NCBI RefSeq assembly: GCF_043290135.1
Contig: NW_027464588.1
Span: forward strand, 1,933,501-1,997,500
Reading direction: 5' to 3'
DNA from: Rhipicephalus microplus
Lineage: Eukaryota > Arthropoda > Arachnida > Ixodida > Ixodidae
Length of the DNA: 64,000 nt
Made by a program: the position numbers and the translations under genes. The notes beneath the pieces were generated by a model. That model was not told the DNA's origin. It saw only the letters and a list, made by a program, of their open reading frames with translations, and ran no database searches. Below are positions 20,067 through 33,496 of this stretch, in pieces. Every line of letters begins with the position of its first letter. The stretch's first letter is position 1.

Positions 20067-23000
20067 GTGAGAGCGCGGTCCGAGTGGAAGGAATGAAGAG
20101 CCCTTTACCCCACATAGTTAAGACGCCTTTAAATATGTCTAAAGTGCCGTTAAATAGCTCTAGGCTCGTTCATTGCCCTTCTAAGTATGTAAATGTTGAG
20201 ATTACGGGATGAGTCGAACAGTCGCTGCTTTTATAAGTCAGAAGTTAAGGTGGAGGTGTGGGTGCAAAGAGATAAAAAGTTTTTAATAGGGGTTGCCACT
20301 ACAGGGGTCAACGCTTCAAAAAGTGGTCTTGTTGAAAGGTGGTAAAAACGCGGGGTGTCTAAATCATCCACATACATCCTCCACAGCAGCGGTCTGAAAC
20401 GGGCAGCGCGCGGACGTTCACACGGAATAAACGTCATTGACTTTTCTAAACAGTAATTGCATTATTTTCTCGTCTTTTGAAATTAATAGCGCTTTGTTTT
20501 GGGTAAGCTACAGAGATGGCACTGGTCTCAAGCACATTTTTTCTCGTGAAGCACCCTATGCTATAACACCTATAACAACTGTTATAACACCTATGACGCC
20601 TTAATCAGAACCAAACTAGAATATGCATGTATCGTTTGGGATTCGTATACAAAAACTAATATCAATAGCCTCGAGGGAGTGCAGCGAAAGGTAGTTAGAT
20701 TTATATTTAACAAATTCGCAAGACAGGATTCACCCATAGAACTTATGAATGCTAACCGCATTGAATCACTCAATATGAGAAGACAGAAGCACAGATTGGA
20801 ATTTTGTCAAACTAGTTTATACGAACAATTCACTGCTGTGCTCACTTCTGTATATGTCGCCCCTAATAACCCAAGCCACTTGTCACCGCAGACAAGATGC
20901 ATTAACACCCTACTTAGCGAGAACGAGCACATTGACGAAGTCTCTTTTCCCTCGTATAATAACTGAATGGAATTGTGTAATCGAACTTACACCAAAATGC
21001 TGATTAATATTATTTGTTTGTACAGCGTTTCGCCAAACGTATTGACTGTATTTTTGTAGTAGTGTTTTTGTTTCCTTTATTCTTTTTGTTTTAAACGTGT
21101 TCACTGTTGTACCATCGTATTGACCCTCCCTGCTTGAACTACGTGTCTGAAGTATTTGATAAATAAATGAATAAACGTGGTATTATGAGTGAAATAAATG
21201 ACGGGGCGAGAATTTCAATTCAATGCAGTAAAACATCTCAATGGAACGAAAACTTTATATTTAAGAATCGGCGTCTGGATTTTAGTCATAGTAGAAATCA
21301 ATACCTGTATGTTTTTCGAAGGCAGACTTTTAATAATGATTCATGTAGGGCATACGGAGAAGGAATTCTTTCATAGGGCGCAGTTAGGTTCCCCCTATTC
21401 TTTTTCCCGGCCCTTGCGGGACTAAAGTTTGTGACTGCGGCTTGCTAGATGACGTGATGTTGAGTCTCCAGAAACTCCTGCTATATGACATGCCTCTTCA
21501 TCATATAGTGTTTTAGCTTGTAAAACTTTTTAAATTATTGCTATTGAAGTTCTAGAAAAGCATCACTCAGGGTGTAGTGATGAATTATTAGGCTCTTAGA
21601 AAAATCCTCGAGCGAAATTCAAATACTAACTATCGTTTTATCCTTCCAAGAAATCGAAGTTTACAACAGTGTAGGCATATACAACAATGTGTTGTTGCTC
21701 GTACTTGTTTTTGTGTTCGATTTTATCCAGCAGTAGGTGCGCAAAATATGTGAAGCGCACTAGCTTGGTGAACGACCGTGATGATAACTCGAAGCATGAA
21801 GTAATGCCATAAATTTTGCGTGCATATTTACTTTTTTCAAGGCTTACAATCATAAATGAGCCCTGAATAGTTCAGCCTCGCGGTGCAATTAACCGCAGAT
21901 TTGCAGTTTATATGTGCCTTAAGCTGAGCTTATCTGCCAGCAGGACAAATTTACGTGTGTGCTACAGTCTTATTTAGGTAAGGTATGCGTGAGTACTCAT
22001 ATAAAATTGCTTATCGTAGAGACTGCGGTGTTTAGAAGCCGAGTCCCATTAGCGAGCCGTCAGCATTATAGCCATATCAAATGCTCAAAGCGAGTACAAA
22101 TCAGAATGGCACGATGATAAAAAATGGGCTTGTGCGAATATTCGAAAATTTTGAATGACGAATCTAATACTGCATATTAAAAAAACGAATATTTTTCGAA
22201 TAATAAGCCACGACAAAAAAAAAAAACCCTCGAATGAATGACATATTGGAGCAGCGAAGGGTAGTTTTGATTATTTTCATCGCTGAATTACCTGCATGCA
22301 TGGAGCTCATGGGCAGTCGTCCGTAAGCTTACCACGGACGCTCCGCGGTGTGCCCTGAAACAGTTTGATTGACACTAGAGCTGCGTGAGTTCTGTTGTCG
22401 AGATGTTGCCCTTGCATGCCGACGGACTATCCAAGCATACTGAGGTACTATCTCGGCAACAGCGCCCAGCGCTTCGCCGCTGGTATCAGTCCCTGCAGTT
22501 CAGGTCACGCGTCAGAGCTTTCATGCTGCTGACGCGTGACTTGCTGACTTAAGGGACTATCGACGCTAACTTGACCACAGTATAAAGGCGTTTTTGCTTA
22601 AAACTCCAGTGTCGCCAACGCGACAATCCACCACATGACCTGACATGAGATCGCATCACACCAGTGTACTGCTATAACAATCAAGACAATCTAATTCATA
22701 AAGCTTGCTTTGTATTATACCATCAGTTTTTTTTTTATTTCAAAGCAGCTAGCGAGGCAACATTTGCAATGCTGTAGTCTCTGTTGTATTGCAGAGTGCA
22801 GTTACAAAATATTTCGAATGGTATAGTTAATGACGTATGCGGCCGAGTAACTGTGGTATTTCATTTCGTTAAAATTAATCGTAATAATGTTCTTTTGTTA
22901 CAGCTTGTGAAGGTTTGTTTCGAAGAAAATGTGAATATCTTGGGCTGTTTAAAAGAAAGGTTAATACGCCATTATTTGAATAAATTGAAAATGTTTTTCG

Positions 23001-23228
23001 TACTATTCGGAAACTATTCGAAGTGTATGATATTTGTGCTGGTATAAGATTCGGTTGTAAAGTTCGCTATCGTACACCTTTAATAAAAATGTGGAATCAT
23101 TACCCTACTACCTAGTACACTTCGTCGAGTTCTTGATTTTCTGCCTGAGTATTCTCGTGATGTTCAGGCTTTTGTGAGATGATTCAGTTGAGAATACTAA
23201 TTTATGTTTTCATTGCATTCTTTTACAG
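20067..23228 (+). other. intron 2 of the P450 gene
   Basis: Contains the CR1-like LINE fragment at 20589-21165. From 21170 to 23228 the sequence is A/T-rich, with TTCGAATA/TATTCG-rich patches at 22130-22210 and 22970-23030 that may mark an old terminal-repeat element. No gene is seen. Confidence 0.6.
20589..21170 (+). mobile_element. CR1-like LINE 3' fragment, sense
   Basis: From 20589 the frame reads TYDALIRTKLEYACIVWD and then EGVQRKVVRFIF. This is the conserved post-RT region of LINEs lacking RNase H. It ends in a stop at 20964-20966, followed by a 3' UTR ending ATAAATAAATGAATAAA near 21160-21175. It is 5'-truncated, with no RT catalytic motif. A related copy lies at 45945-46925 on minus. 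Confidence 0.7.
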
Positions 23229-23281
23229 GACGTATATAGGATTATTGGCAAATGGATAAAAAAATATGGCGACACCTTTGG
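23229..23281 (+). CDS. P450 exon 3
   Basis: The acceptor is TTTTACAG and the donor GTAAGC. It encodes DVYRIIGKWIKKYGDTFG, the helix A region that ends in the KYGDTFG motif typical of CYP3-clan enzymes. Starts in phase 0 and ends after two bases of a Gly codon. Confidence 0.9.
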
Positions 23282-25513
23282 GTAAGCCAGATTCAGTGAT
23301 TTGAAGGGCGCTTAGAAGTTGAGTAAGAAAATGTGCAGGAAGTGTTAATCTTCACCCGCTGCTCAAGCATGGTGGCCTGGCAGTATCCGTTTATCTCCGC
23401 AAGCACGAAAGTAGAAAAGTAAACGTAGAATTATTACTTGTAAAGTGTCTTTACAGGATATTTTGAGCGATTGTATACGTAATTGTTGGATTTGAACGTC
23501 CCCAAACCACCATTTAATTATACAAACGCCGTAGTGAAGGACCCCGGATAACTTGACAACCTGGTTTTCTTAAAAGGACACTAAAGTCAAAGAACAATTT
23601 ACGTGAAAGTGAAAGCTTAACGTACGACCACCTCTAAAAAGACCATATTATCAACAGTAGCGCCCTACTTATCGATAAATTAAGGTAAGTGCACAAGAAC
23701 ACATGCGCCACAGCAGGACATTCTCAAAATGATCTTAATGACGCCAGATGGTCCACCTAAAATCAGTCACTAGTATTAGAAGTGGCTGCACTAAATGAAC
23801 ATTTCGTGCACCAAGAGACGCAATAAAATACTGCTTGTTTGTTTCTGTTTGAATAACAAAAAAAAAAACAACCACCGGACGTTATTATGGGGAATGGCGC
23901 AAGCGATTCCGCGAGTGAATGGCGCGAGTGAATGGCGTGAAGGAGAAATTGCGCAAGTGATTCGAAAATCCAATTTTCGCATGGTTAAACTGGACCGGTC
24001 GTGTCATCTAGCGGCACCCAGTTGAAACAAACACGTCTGCCATCTCGGAGCCAATGGCAGCCGTTGTTTCTGCCGTGGCTCCCGCTGCTTTTGCTGCTTT
24101 TGCTCTGCTGCTCCTAGTGTCGCCGGCCGTGCCATAAATCCGGGCAACGTTGTGCTCGGCGGCAGTGACGTGGGATAGTTCAGCGGGTAATTTGAAGTGC
24201 GCTAACCCAATGTGGACCACTAAAACGTGATTTTATTTGAGAATAAGCACTTCTTTTGGAACAAAAATAACACCACGAGGTTTCTGGACCGCTACTTCAA
24301 CAACCAACGTCGACTTAATAGTTGCCTTTAGTGCCCTTTAACGTGAACCTAAATCTAAGCTCATGATCCTCAAGTATTTTGGAGAACATCGAAAGTGCGG
24401 TCACAGCGGCCGGGTTACGTCCCGTGACCTGCGGGTCAGCAGTCCGGCACCATAACCAGTTGACCACCATGGAAAATACATTTTGAGTGAATAAAACATT
24501 TCGGGCCTATGCAGGCCAGTTTATTTAAGAGGAGCCTCGCATTACTTTTCCAAGTAACGATGAAATGGATTCAATAATGAAGTTTATTGCCAAACAAATG
24601 AACTGCCGCAAAACCTTTTGTAGTTTTTAATCAACTGCGAGAAGAGCTTCACGGAGTGACCAGTCCCGGTCAACGTTTTCTCGCTCCGTTTGCAACCGTT
24701 AGCGAATAAAAAGCTACTCTGGAGGGGGAGGGGGCGTTGATAAGCGAGGCAAGAAGCTACGCCCGCTTTTCAGTGCGCGTCATGACATTTGAGCACTTTT
24801 TTTTTTCTTCGAGCACACTCCTTACTCTCTCAGTGTGATCGCAAGCGCGCGTTCGGATTCACATGGCGGGTGGCATCTCGCGATGGTAGAGACAACTATG
24901 CAGCTCACGGTACTCAAACCGTCCAATTGCCTTCGTGTTCACGGTAATGTCATTTGAGTTTACGGCATCATTCGTCGACACAAGAGGGAATAAATTCCGG
25001 CTGGCTTTGAGAATTAATTGTGAATTGCAGGCTGCGTGCTGCGCTGTAATGTCCGGCTCATATTATTTCAGGAGCGTTGACTACCGATCGACTGTGTTTT
25101 ATGACAAAGTTACAAAAAAGTTGCAGGGCTCCTCTCACGAATGAGAGGCAAATGACATTCGAGGCGCTCGAAGGTGAAACGCAAGCAAACATGCGTTTTT
25201 TTTTTCAGTTTGTACCAAAAAAGCAAAACTATATCGCTCTAGTATTGACATCCCGTTCCCCTTCAGCACATGCTACGAAGAGAACATGCTAAAGCGCGTC
25301 CTCTTATGAGACAACCATTCAGTTACCTCGACTTGCTTAGTCGATGAATTGTAAGTTGTGTGAGTTGTCAATCAGCTGTAAGTTGGTATTAAATGCCCAT
25401 CCTTCGATTCTGTGTAGTGCTCGCCTACATTCCTAAGCTTGATTGACCCTTCTTTTACACCAGTACATCATTTGTGCCGTTCAGTATTGTAAGAACTGCG
25501 TACCTAATCGCAG
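23282..25513 (+). other. intron 3 of the P450 gene
   Basis: Carries an old antisense Ruka SINE at 24336-24473. The rest is unrecognised. Confidence 0.6.
24336..24473 (-). mobile_element. Ruka SINE, antisense, degraded
   Basis: Matches in order AACGTGAACCTAAATCTAAGCTC, then GACCTGCGGGTCAGCAGTCCGG, then a tail end CCATAACCAGTTGACCACCATGG, the inverse of the Ruka tRNA-like head. The poly-ATCA tail end is missing. Confidence 0.7.
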
Positions 25514-25610
25514 TTTTTACGACGGTGACGTGCCCTTCATCGTGACTCAGGACCTGGATCTGATTGAGGAGGTGTGCGTACGAAGCTTCTCGAATTTCAC
25601 GGGGCGAGGA
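25514..25610 (+). CDS. P450 exon 4
   Basis: The acceptor is AATCGCAG and the donor GTGAGT. After completing the split Gly codon it reads FYDGDVPFIVTQDLDLIEEV and then SFSNFTGRG, the beta-1 sheet and helix B region (compare F.G..P..VV.DPDLIK.V in the family). Ends in phase 0. Confidence 0.9.
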
Positions 25611-25928
25611 GTGAGTATTTAACACGTTTTCCTCCTGTAATAGCGTTGTCATATGCGATAATGAGTATAGAAAGCGCACCTAGGCATGAAACTGAATGCG
25701 AAAATCAAGGCCGCGGCACTTCATTTATTTATCGCTGACCAGTGTAGCACTTCAGCAGATCTCTTGTATTGTAATGCAATACTGATTGCTCTTAAGAAAC
25801 GCTGACGGGCTGTTGGTGTCTGCCGCAACTGTTGAGCCTCTTTTACCGGGATGACGACCGTTTACAAAAGGGGGCTGCTGTCACAAAGAGATCATCCTGT
25901 GCAATGGCATATAGCATGAATGAAACAG

Positions 25929-26252
<324 letters not shown>

Positions 26253-26300
26253 GGAGTAATTATTCAATGGGCCAGTTAGTCTTCGTGAAGGTATGGGATG

Positions 26301-26560
<260 letters not shown>

Positions 26561-26650
26561 TGTTAGGATGCGATGATTTCTGACGGGGGTCTGTCTAATT
26601 CTTGATGACGACAAAAAGCAGTTCTTGTATTTGAGGAGCAGGTTTCTAAG

Positions 26651-26744
26651 CTGTTCTTGTTTATGCATTGCATAAACAAGAACAGCATGCATTGCATGCA
26701 TTGCATGCAAGAACAGCATGATACTTGCATGCATTGCAAGTATC
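26651..26744. repeat. cluster of TGCAT-centred hairpins
   Basis: A perfect 17-bp stem spans 26651-26667 and 26669-26685 (CTGTTCTTGTTTATGCA and its complement) around a single T. A second perfect 10-bp stem spans 26720-26729 and 26735-26744 (GATACTTGCA). ATGCATTGC units are tandemly repeated between them. Confidence 0.9.
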
Positions 26745-26874
26745 AGATAAACGTCGAAGGCTAATTGAAGGGCTTGAGACGTCGGTGTAGATTCGGCAAA
26801 ATTGGTGATGATGTGATGATGAAAGCGTTGCTGGCTTGAAGTATTTCTTCAATGTAAGCAACCATCCTGCCTTA

Positions 26875-28920
26875 GCTCAAGTGCTTGAACTCGTTGATGA
26901 AGTTCATTAGGACCACTCTTGCGTTCTCGCCTCGCAGCTCAGCCTTTCCTCTGGCGACGCCAATTTCGTGGTTGATCAACAGGTTCTGGTTGCCTTCAAC
27001 GACTTCCGCGTTCCATGTCTGTTGATTCTTGAGTTCCGATGGTAATGCTGACCCGAGAGCGAGGAGGAATGGTGACTTGGTATTCCAGCACATTCAAGGT
27101 GTGCCTTCTTGATGGCGTGTGCGGCGGCAGTGTTTTTTCTCTGGATAGAGTTATTGACTCAGACTTTATGTCGATGATGGCGCAATGGTGACTTACGAAG
27201 CCCATCGCGAGTATCGCGTTCCAAGAGCATTGTTGTCGAACTACAAAGCTCGCAGGATATGTTCTGTTATTGAGAGTGACTATTGATGTGCCAACTACAA
27301 CTGACTTTATCAGGTGGCCTTCACCTGTGGGGACATCGGGTGCATTTCAAGCCTCTTAATTTTTTTTTCAGCTTGGCGGTGAACGTCCCAGTGTTGGCGA
27401 AATAGTCGTTTTATAGTGTCGACGATAGCGGTGAAGGTGTGGCCATCGATTAGAATGTCGAGGTCGCTTGTTCGTGGTTTTGCGTTGCGTTTGAATAGTG
27501 GCGTTCGATCACGGCTACGTCGGCTCGCTCCATTATTTCTACGTTGCATCGTCAGGTCGTCTTCGGTACTTAAAGTTTCGACATCAGGGCTATGTTCAGG
27601 TTGCGGTGGCTTCTTGAGTTTTCGTCGTGGTGTAACTATCGACGGAGGAGGATCTTCGGCAGATCGTCGTACGGCAACCACGCCTCCATCGGTTGATGCC
27701 TTTAGTTTAGCGAATACGGGCTAAGAGACCGGTCCCCAGTCGGACCAGCAAATGGCCGGTGGTGAGGTGACATGTAGCGACCAGGTGATGGTGAACAGAG
27801 AGATCCTCGCGGCGTCCACTGTGTTGCTGCGAGGTAGTCGGTGATTGCGCGTGGTCTTTCACCCCGCTGAGGACGTGGTGCGTCAATACCGAAACCACGA
27901 TGCCCCATGTGGCGGTACTAGCAGCGGCGGTACGTGTGCCCGGCTTCACCGCAGTGGTAGCATAATGGGCGGTGGCCAGGGCTCCATCAAAAGTCAGTGT
28001 TTCCAACGCTGGCCGGCAGGTGGGCCGTATGGCTTCGGCGGTGGTGTGGGTGGAGTCTGGCGGCGAAACTGCGGTGGGGCCGCGTCCTGACGCGGCTCTG
28101 GAGGAGCGTTGCAGTAGACTGCAGCGGCGTAGCTCATAGCTTCCGCTTCCAATTTCGGTGTGTCAGGGGTTCTGAGCAATGGTCGTCTCTCCTCACGGAC
28201 AATGTCGGTGATCGAATTAACTTGAGGCTTTAGCGATGGCAATAGCCCTCCCGCACGATCACTCTGATGCTCTCTTGCAGGTCGCTGTAGAGGACACCGC
28301 CAGTGTTCCTTGTAGCATGTGGCCACAAGGAGGCAATGTTGTCCACCGAGTGTATATATGGGATTTGGGGAGAAAGAATGAAGTTCTTTTGGTTTCCGCT
28401 TGCCAGTAGTCCGCCTCGTTTCTCGGCTCCCGAGCTGAACAGTCGTCGGTGCGGAAGGCGTGGGCTTCGGTGTAATTTAATCATCAGCGGTGGTTGTACT
28501 GCGTCGTGCGCATTTTAAATGGCTTTTCGATAGTCGTGGCATCGGTAACCAATTCACATGCCGTGTTGGGCGGGTTGGGGACAAGTCCCGCAAACAGATA
28601 TAGGAGCTTCTGCTCCTCGGTCATGGCGGGCTCAGCGTTACGAAACAGCTGGGTCAACTTTTCGACAAAAATGGTCACTTTTTCGTTGGGTAGTTGCGCA
28701 CGCGTGTCCAAGATTGTTGCGACACGTTTCAGATCTTGCGGACAACAGTCGTGAACGTGCTCAGGAAAGTTGTCTGAAAGATATTTAGCGTGAACACCCA
28801 GTTCTCAAACCACGTCTTCTCGCAGTCTTTTAGGTGGAAGTAGACGCGGCACAGCTTTTCTTCAGGGGTCCCAGCCGAACAAGGCGCCGACTTCGTCGTA
28901 CGAGGCCAGCCAGCTTTATA
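26875..28920 (-). pseudogene. decayed Ty3/Gypsy gag-protease fragment, antisense
   Basis: On minus, 28711-28484 encodes a capsid-like stretch (NAEPAMTEEQKLLYLFAGLV). 28326-27994 encodes a Pro-rich linker. 27908-27702 encodes the post-zinc-knuckle tail (RPQRGERPRAITDYLAATQW, then SPSPGRYMSPHHRP). 27681-27310 begins a retropepsin (DLDILIDGHTFTAIVDT) that breaks right after DT. Further on, 27205-26996 resembles the protease-RT spacer (NVLEYQVTIPPRSRVSITIG). Several frame changes make it inactive. It stops before RT, and I see no LTR around it. A short plus-strand relative lies at 57830-58140. It is distinct from the Gmr1-like element. Confidence 0.75.
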
Positions 28921-28931
28921 TTAATTTAATT

Positions 28932-29051
28932 GTTGGAGTTTAACGCCCTAAAACCGCCATATCATTATGAGAGACGCTTCAGTGGAGGGCTCCGGAAATT
29001 TCGACCTCCTGTGGTTCTTTAGCGTGCGAGCAAATTCGGGCACACGGGCCG
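28932..29051 (-). mobile_element. Ruka SINE body, antisense, partial
   Basis: GGAGTTTAACGCCCTAAAACCGCC through GGCACACGGGCC is the inverse of the Ruka body. The tRNA-like head is absent. Confidence 0.75.
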
Positions 29052-29439
29052 ACAGTAATTAAACAACCACGGTGAACTATAAATCCATCTTTTACTCTTT
29101 ACACTGCTTTATGCCAAATTATTTAATTCCGTTTCAATATTTTTTGTTTCATGATTTTTTTTATGAATCCTGTCTATTTTGATCACCATATTAGCTCCAA
29201 ATATTTTTGAGTTTTATTTTTTCTTACTCTTTAACTGGGAGTCAGTATCTCATACAATAAGGCTTTTTAAAAACAAAATTGCAAAGTTTTTCGCCTACTC
29301 CTCGAGGCACAGCCTATGCCACGAGCTTTCAGGATCTGTACTTTTCCGAGTCTACTTATATATACATAAATTAGTGCCTACATTTTGTTATATATTACAT
29401 TGACGTTTGACACCTATATGCTTATATTTTTATTCACAG

Positions 29440-29565
29440 GGAACAATGATGATAGAAAAACTGCATCCGCTTATGTGCGAGTCCATCATACACGTCGACG
29501 GTTCCAAGTGGAGGAGCACACGAAAAGCCCTGGCTGGCGCATTCAGTCCAGCAAAGTTGAAGTTG
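29440..29565 (+). CDS. P450 exon 5 (helix C)
   Basis: The acceptor is TTCACAG and the donor GTGTGT. It encodes GTMMIEKLHPLMCESIIHVD and then GSKWRSTRKALAGAFSPAKL. The WRSTR is the WxxxR motif whose Arg contacts a heme propionate. 42 codons, phase 0 at both ends. Confidence 0.93.
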
Positions 29566-32295
29566 GTGTGTACAATCACATAACGCAATCAAGTTAGCCC
29601 ATGTGCTAGAACTATCAGTGGCATAGCTCACAGATGTCCTAAATACAAGACAAGGTTTATTTCCCCTTTATTCACTCTCAGTACTCATATGACATCAGCA
29701 TATCGGCACTGAAAACAGAATCCAGTTTATCATTACTCGCATCTTGTCACCACACTGCTAGCATTTGTCTTTTTTACAAGTTTTTTTCCAGCTCCCTTGG
29801 TAAGCCACCGTACATTCTCCACCCGACACGCTTCTCCTGTCGCACTGGTCCCCCGCAACAAGTTGCACACCCATACGTGCCCGCACCGTCACTTTTTCGT
29901 CTTCATTTTTTTTTGTGTGCAGCAACCGACTGGAACGGCTTTTACAATGACATCACAGCTATTACCTGTCCTTTAGCATTTTTGACCACTTTAACAGATC
30001 ACTTTACAGTGTATTAAAATGTTGCTTTTGTTTTTCATGTTTGCATCCACCCCTTATGTAATACCCACGGGGTCTTTAAGTAATAAAAATGAAATGAAAC
30101 AAGAATTTCTGCAGACTACTACAACGTTTAAAGCTTTGATGAATCATACAGTTTTGCTCTCTGCACTGCGCCAGAGCTTCGCTATTTTGTTGTGCGGCAG
30201 CAAACTACCCATAAAAAAGATCGCAATAAAAATAAGGTATTCCACACGAGAAATGAGCGCATACTTATATTAGTTTTTTTGAATCAGATGTTCTGAAACC
30301 AGTTGTGAAACACCTGGTTAGCCTCCCTCTAAGCATTCTTGGCTTTATTTGTATATTCTCAAGGCTCGAAAACTCGCACAACATATAACAGCTGTACCAG
30401 TAGTTCTCGCTATTATGTGAGCCACAACTATATACAAGATGGTAACCAAGTTTTCTTGCAAATATAGCACATGACAGGTGACAGAGTTTCATCAGCTGCG
30501 GAGCTAGATAGTGACGGACCCGAAGCTGCGGAAATCAGAACGACTTGCACAGATTGTAAAAAAAAAAGAAAGTGTGCTCAGCAATACGGGTGACCCTAAA
30601 TTAGTTGAATTAATATCGCGCTAACATAGACAGTCATGGTCAGGTGGACTCCGCCGAAATTCGGTTTTTGTTTTAGTGAGGAGAAAGGTTGACAGACAAA
30701 GGCATGATTCTCGACTGTTACGTGTTTTCATATCCTGACATAGAGTTTCTTACAATAACACCTGGAGTGGAATCTGACCGCTACAGTGTCTACGCGGGCT
30801 CCTTCAGCGGTGCTTGTACGCCCATTTCAATTGTGGGAAGTACAGGCTTCGAATCTGCTTCAGATGTATTGCATTATTGCGATTCGCGACGCTTGTTTGC
30901 CGAGTGTAAAACAAAGCGATAAGAAGTTATGTTTGAATTAAACTTCCTTTATTCTTTTGTACGCAAGTTTTACTGCAAAAAGTTTTTGTGGCTATGTGAG
31001 AGAAGTGAAACATGGACAAAATTTACCACCAGGGTATGCATTGCCTGTCACTGCGTTCTAGATTTGACATCAAGATATCATGAAGGATTTTTACAACATT
31101 TGAAAACAAACATTGTTGTTTTTCCCTCGTAGGCGCGTCTGTCCAAGTGATCTGCCACCAACGCACCTCTCGTTTTATTGTGAAGTCGAGTCAGAGGAGC
31201 GTGACGGTGCGTCTATATAGCTTCGCTGTTGTTATGCAGTCGATTTAAACGTGTTTGGGCAAGACGCGCTTACAAAAAAAAAACACGAACTCGATGTAAT
31301 ATTCTGCACTAGCACGGGACGCTACAGCTGTGCGCAGTGGTGAGAGGACGACGCTTCGCTTGAACTGTCAAATATGACTCGTGAAGCTCTGAAGCCGCAT
31401 CAAATCTCAAACCTATATGTGGTTCAGCCTTTTTGAACAACAAACTCTGCTTCAGTGTTTTGCACCGCACCAGACTAGCCACACTGCGAAAGAACGAAAC
31501 TGAAACTGTAGAAAAGAATCTGTAGATCGTTTGCTAGCTAACGGAATCCAATCCGAAGCCTGTACTTCTCCTAATTATCATGATGGTACACAATCACTGT
31601 GCTAAACTATGCTCTAGGTATTATTGTAGAAACTCTATGTATTCTTAAGTATAGGCACTATATATAGAGCTCAACAACAGCGGGAGCCCCGGCTAAAGAG
31701 AAGGGTCAAGTATTACGTCGTGGCACCATCATACGATTCAAACAAAACGCAAGGTTCGGCCTGTCGTCGCGTAAGCAGCACTATTTATTTGACCAGTGTC
31801 GGCGGTTGACCCTCGTCATTGGGGGACCATGAACCTCCGGCGTAGCACTTCACGGCTCGCAGAAAATTCTTGGATAAATAAACCGCTCTTCAGAACTTCC
31901 AAAGAGCGGATTAAGGAGTTCTGCACGTCCTTGCGCATTTCTTTCCCCTTTACCCTTGCTCTACTGCAGGGTAGGAAATCAGGCGTTATAATTCAGATTG
32001 ACCTCCCTGTCTTTTCTTTTTTTTCTTTTTATGTCTCTCTTTTAGAGTGTCCATAGGCTTACTGATAAGTGAACCCCAGTGCCAACATTAGCACTGTATT
32101 TTCAATAAAAAAACAAGAAAAATTGAATGTGCAAAATAGAACTTGTTGTCGGGGAGAAGCGACCCATCCGACTCACTTTCACGTGATCTTTCAGGAGTTT
32201 GGTTCTCTGTTTTTTTTTTTTACACGTACAGCGACATTCACGCGTGTCATAAGCTGGCGTGTCTCTTTTGACCCCTGTCATTCACGATTCCGCAG
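29566..32295 (+). other. intron 5 of the P450 gene
   Basis: Holds the TA-flanked terminal-repeat element at 30743-31635. The rest is A/T-rich with no recognisable gene. Confidence 0.6.
30743..31635. mobile_element. 893-bp MITE-like element, TA-flanked
   Basis: Ends are GAGTTTCTTACAATAA at left and, at right, the inverse TTATTGTAGAAACTC, each next to a TA. The inverted similarity continues inward: GAAGTACAGGCTTCGAATC near 30836 matches the inverse of TCCGAAGCCTGTACTTCTCC near 31551. The terminal repeats are thus about 100 bp and interrupted. TA duplication points to the Tc1/mariner mechanism. No transposase ORF is present, so it would need enzyme from elsewhere. Confidence 0.65.
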
Positions 32296-32533
32296 ATGAT
32301 GCCTCTCATTGACGAATACATCGACGGCCTCCTAGCATCTATGAAGGATCCAGCCTGTTCAGGTTGCGAGGTGAACATGGTGAACACATACGAGCAGCTT
32401 TCCATGCACGTGCTCGGGCACGTGTCGTTCGGCGTCGACTGCAGAGCCCCTGAAAGTCCCGGTCACTCGATTGTCACCGTCGTCCGCTACGTGAGCCACA
32501 AGATCATGGCCGGACCGCTGCACATGATTGCGC
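32296..32533 (+). CDS. P450 exon 6
   Basis: The acceptor is ATTCCGCAG and the donor GTGAGT. It encodes MMPLIDEYIDGLLASMKD and then NTYEQLSMHVLGHVSFGVDC, helices D-E and the start of the F region, where VxxxxFGVD is a CYP3-clan signature. 79 codons plus one base. Confidence 0.93.
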
Positions 32534-32583
32534 GTGAGTCAGCAACTTGACCCTATTGCATGAGAAAGTGTTCCATGTTTGTA

Positions 32584-32819
32584 AACAGGGGTATAGGCAC
32601 CATCGTTGAGGTACCTGTAGCGAATTCGGGGCGCGTTGGCTCCGCCCAGCCTAAAGCTCAACGCTGCCTTTTACGATCAAGTGGCAACTGACACAACTGC
32701 TGTGCCAATTGTCACGTGACCGTAAAAAAGGCCGTGGTGAGCTTTGAGCTGGGCGGAGCCAGCACTCCACAAAGTCGCTGCAGGCGTCGACGTCCGTCGA
32801 CGGCGCCTATACCCCTGTT
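32584..32819. mobile_element. 236-bp foldback MITE, TA-flanked
   Basis: AACAGGGGTATAGGC at left and GCCTATACCCCTGTT at right are exact inverses, each flanked by TA. Further inward GGCTCCGCCCAGC near 32641 pairs with GCTGGGCGGAGCC near 32749, and CCTTTTACG with CGTAAAAAAGG. The whole element can fold back over roughly 100-bp arms. It lies 50 bp past the exon 6 donor. Confidence 0.75.
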
Positions 32820-33496
32820 TATTAACATGAAATAGGTCTATATCTTAGCGAAAAAAAAAATGTTCGCGGTTATGAGGGGGTAAGTGCAATGCGGAGTTGG
32901 GGTAGGTGGACGAATGTTATTTTACTGTATGCACTCTGCTCGGGGACAGTTCATCGGCGCTATAACAATGTCAGTGCACTCCCTAACGTGGGCCTGGACA
33001 AGGAGCCGTGTGATGTGATTAGGAGTGATAGCTTAACACGGATATTTTCTCCCGTGCCTTGGCAAATACTCCTTCTTTCTCGCACTGTCTAGAGGTGCGA
33101 GAAAGAATGAGAGAAAAAACTTTACTGAATTATCAGGTGTGGGACTACCGCCGCCACAGCATTCGCAGCATGCATAGCCAATCACGTGATCAGAGGTTGA
33201 AGACTTTCACCACGTGTGTTCCGCTTAAGCATCTAATGCACAACACAGGTGAATGAAGTGGTGAAACTGTCGCTTGTTTTTGTCAGTTTTGACCCGGTCT
33301 CTGTCTTTTGTGTTAGCTGTTCAAATGAAATACCAGCAAGCACGAAGTTACGCTGTTTCAAGAGTATATCCTCCCAAGAAACCTATCATGTATGGCTACA
33401 GAGGACTGATGGCGATACTTTCTCTTGCTCTACATTCATGTACCACTAAGGCCATCACAGGCCATCTGCTATCAGCGATATCCGATTTTTTTGTAC

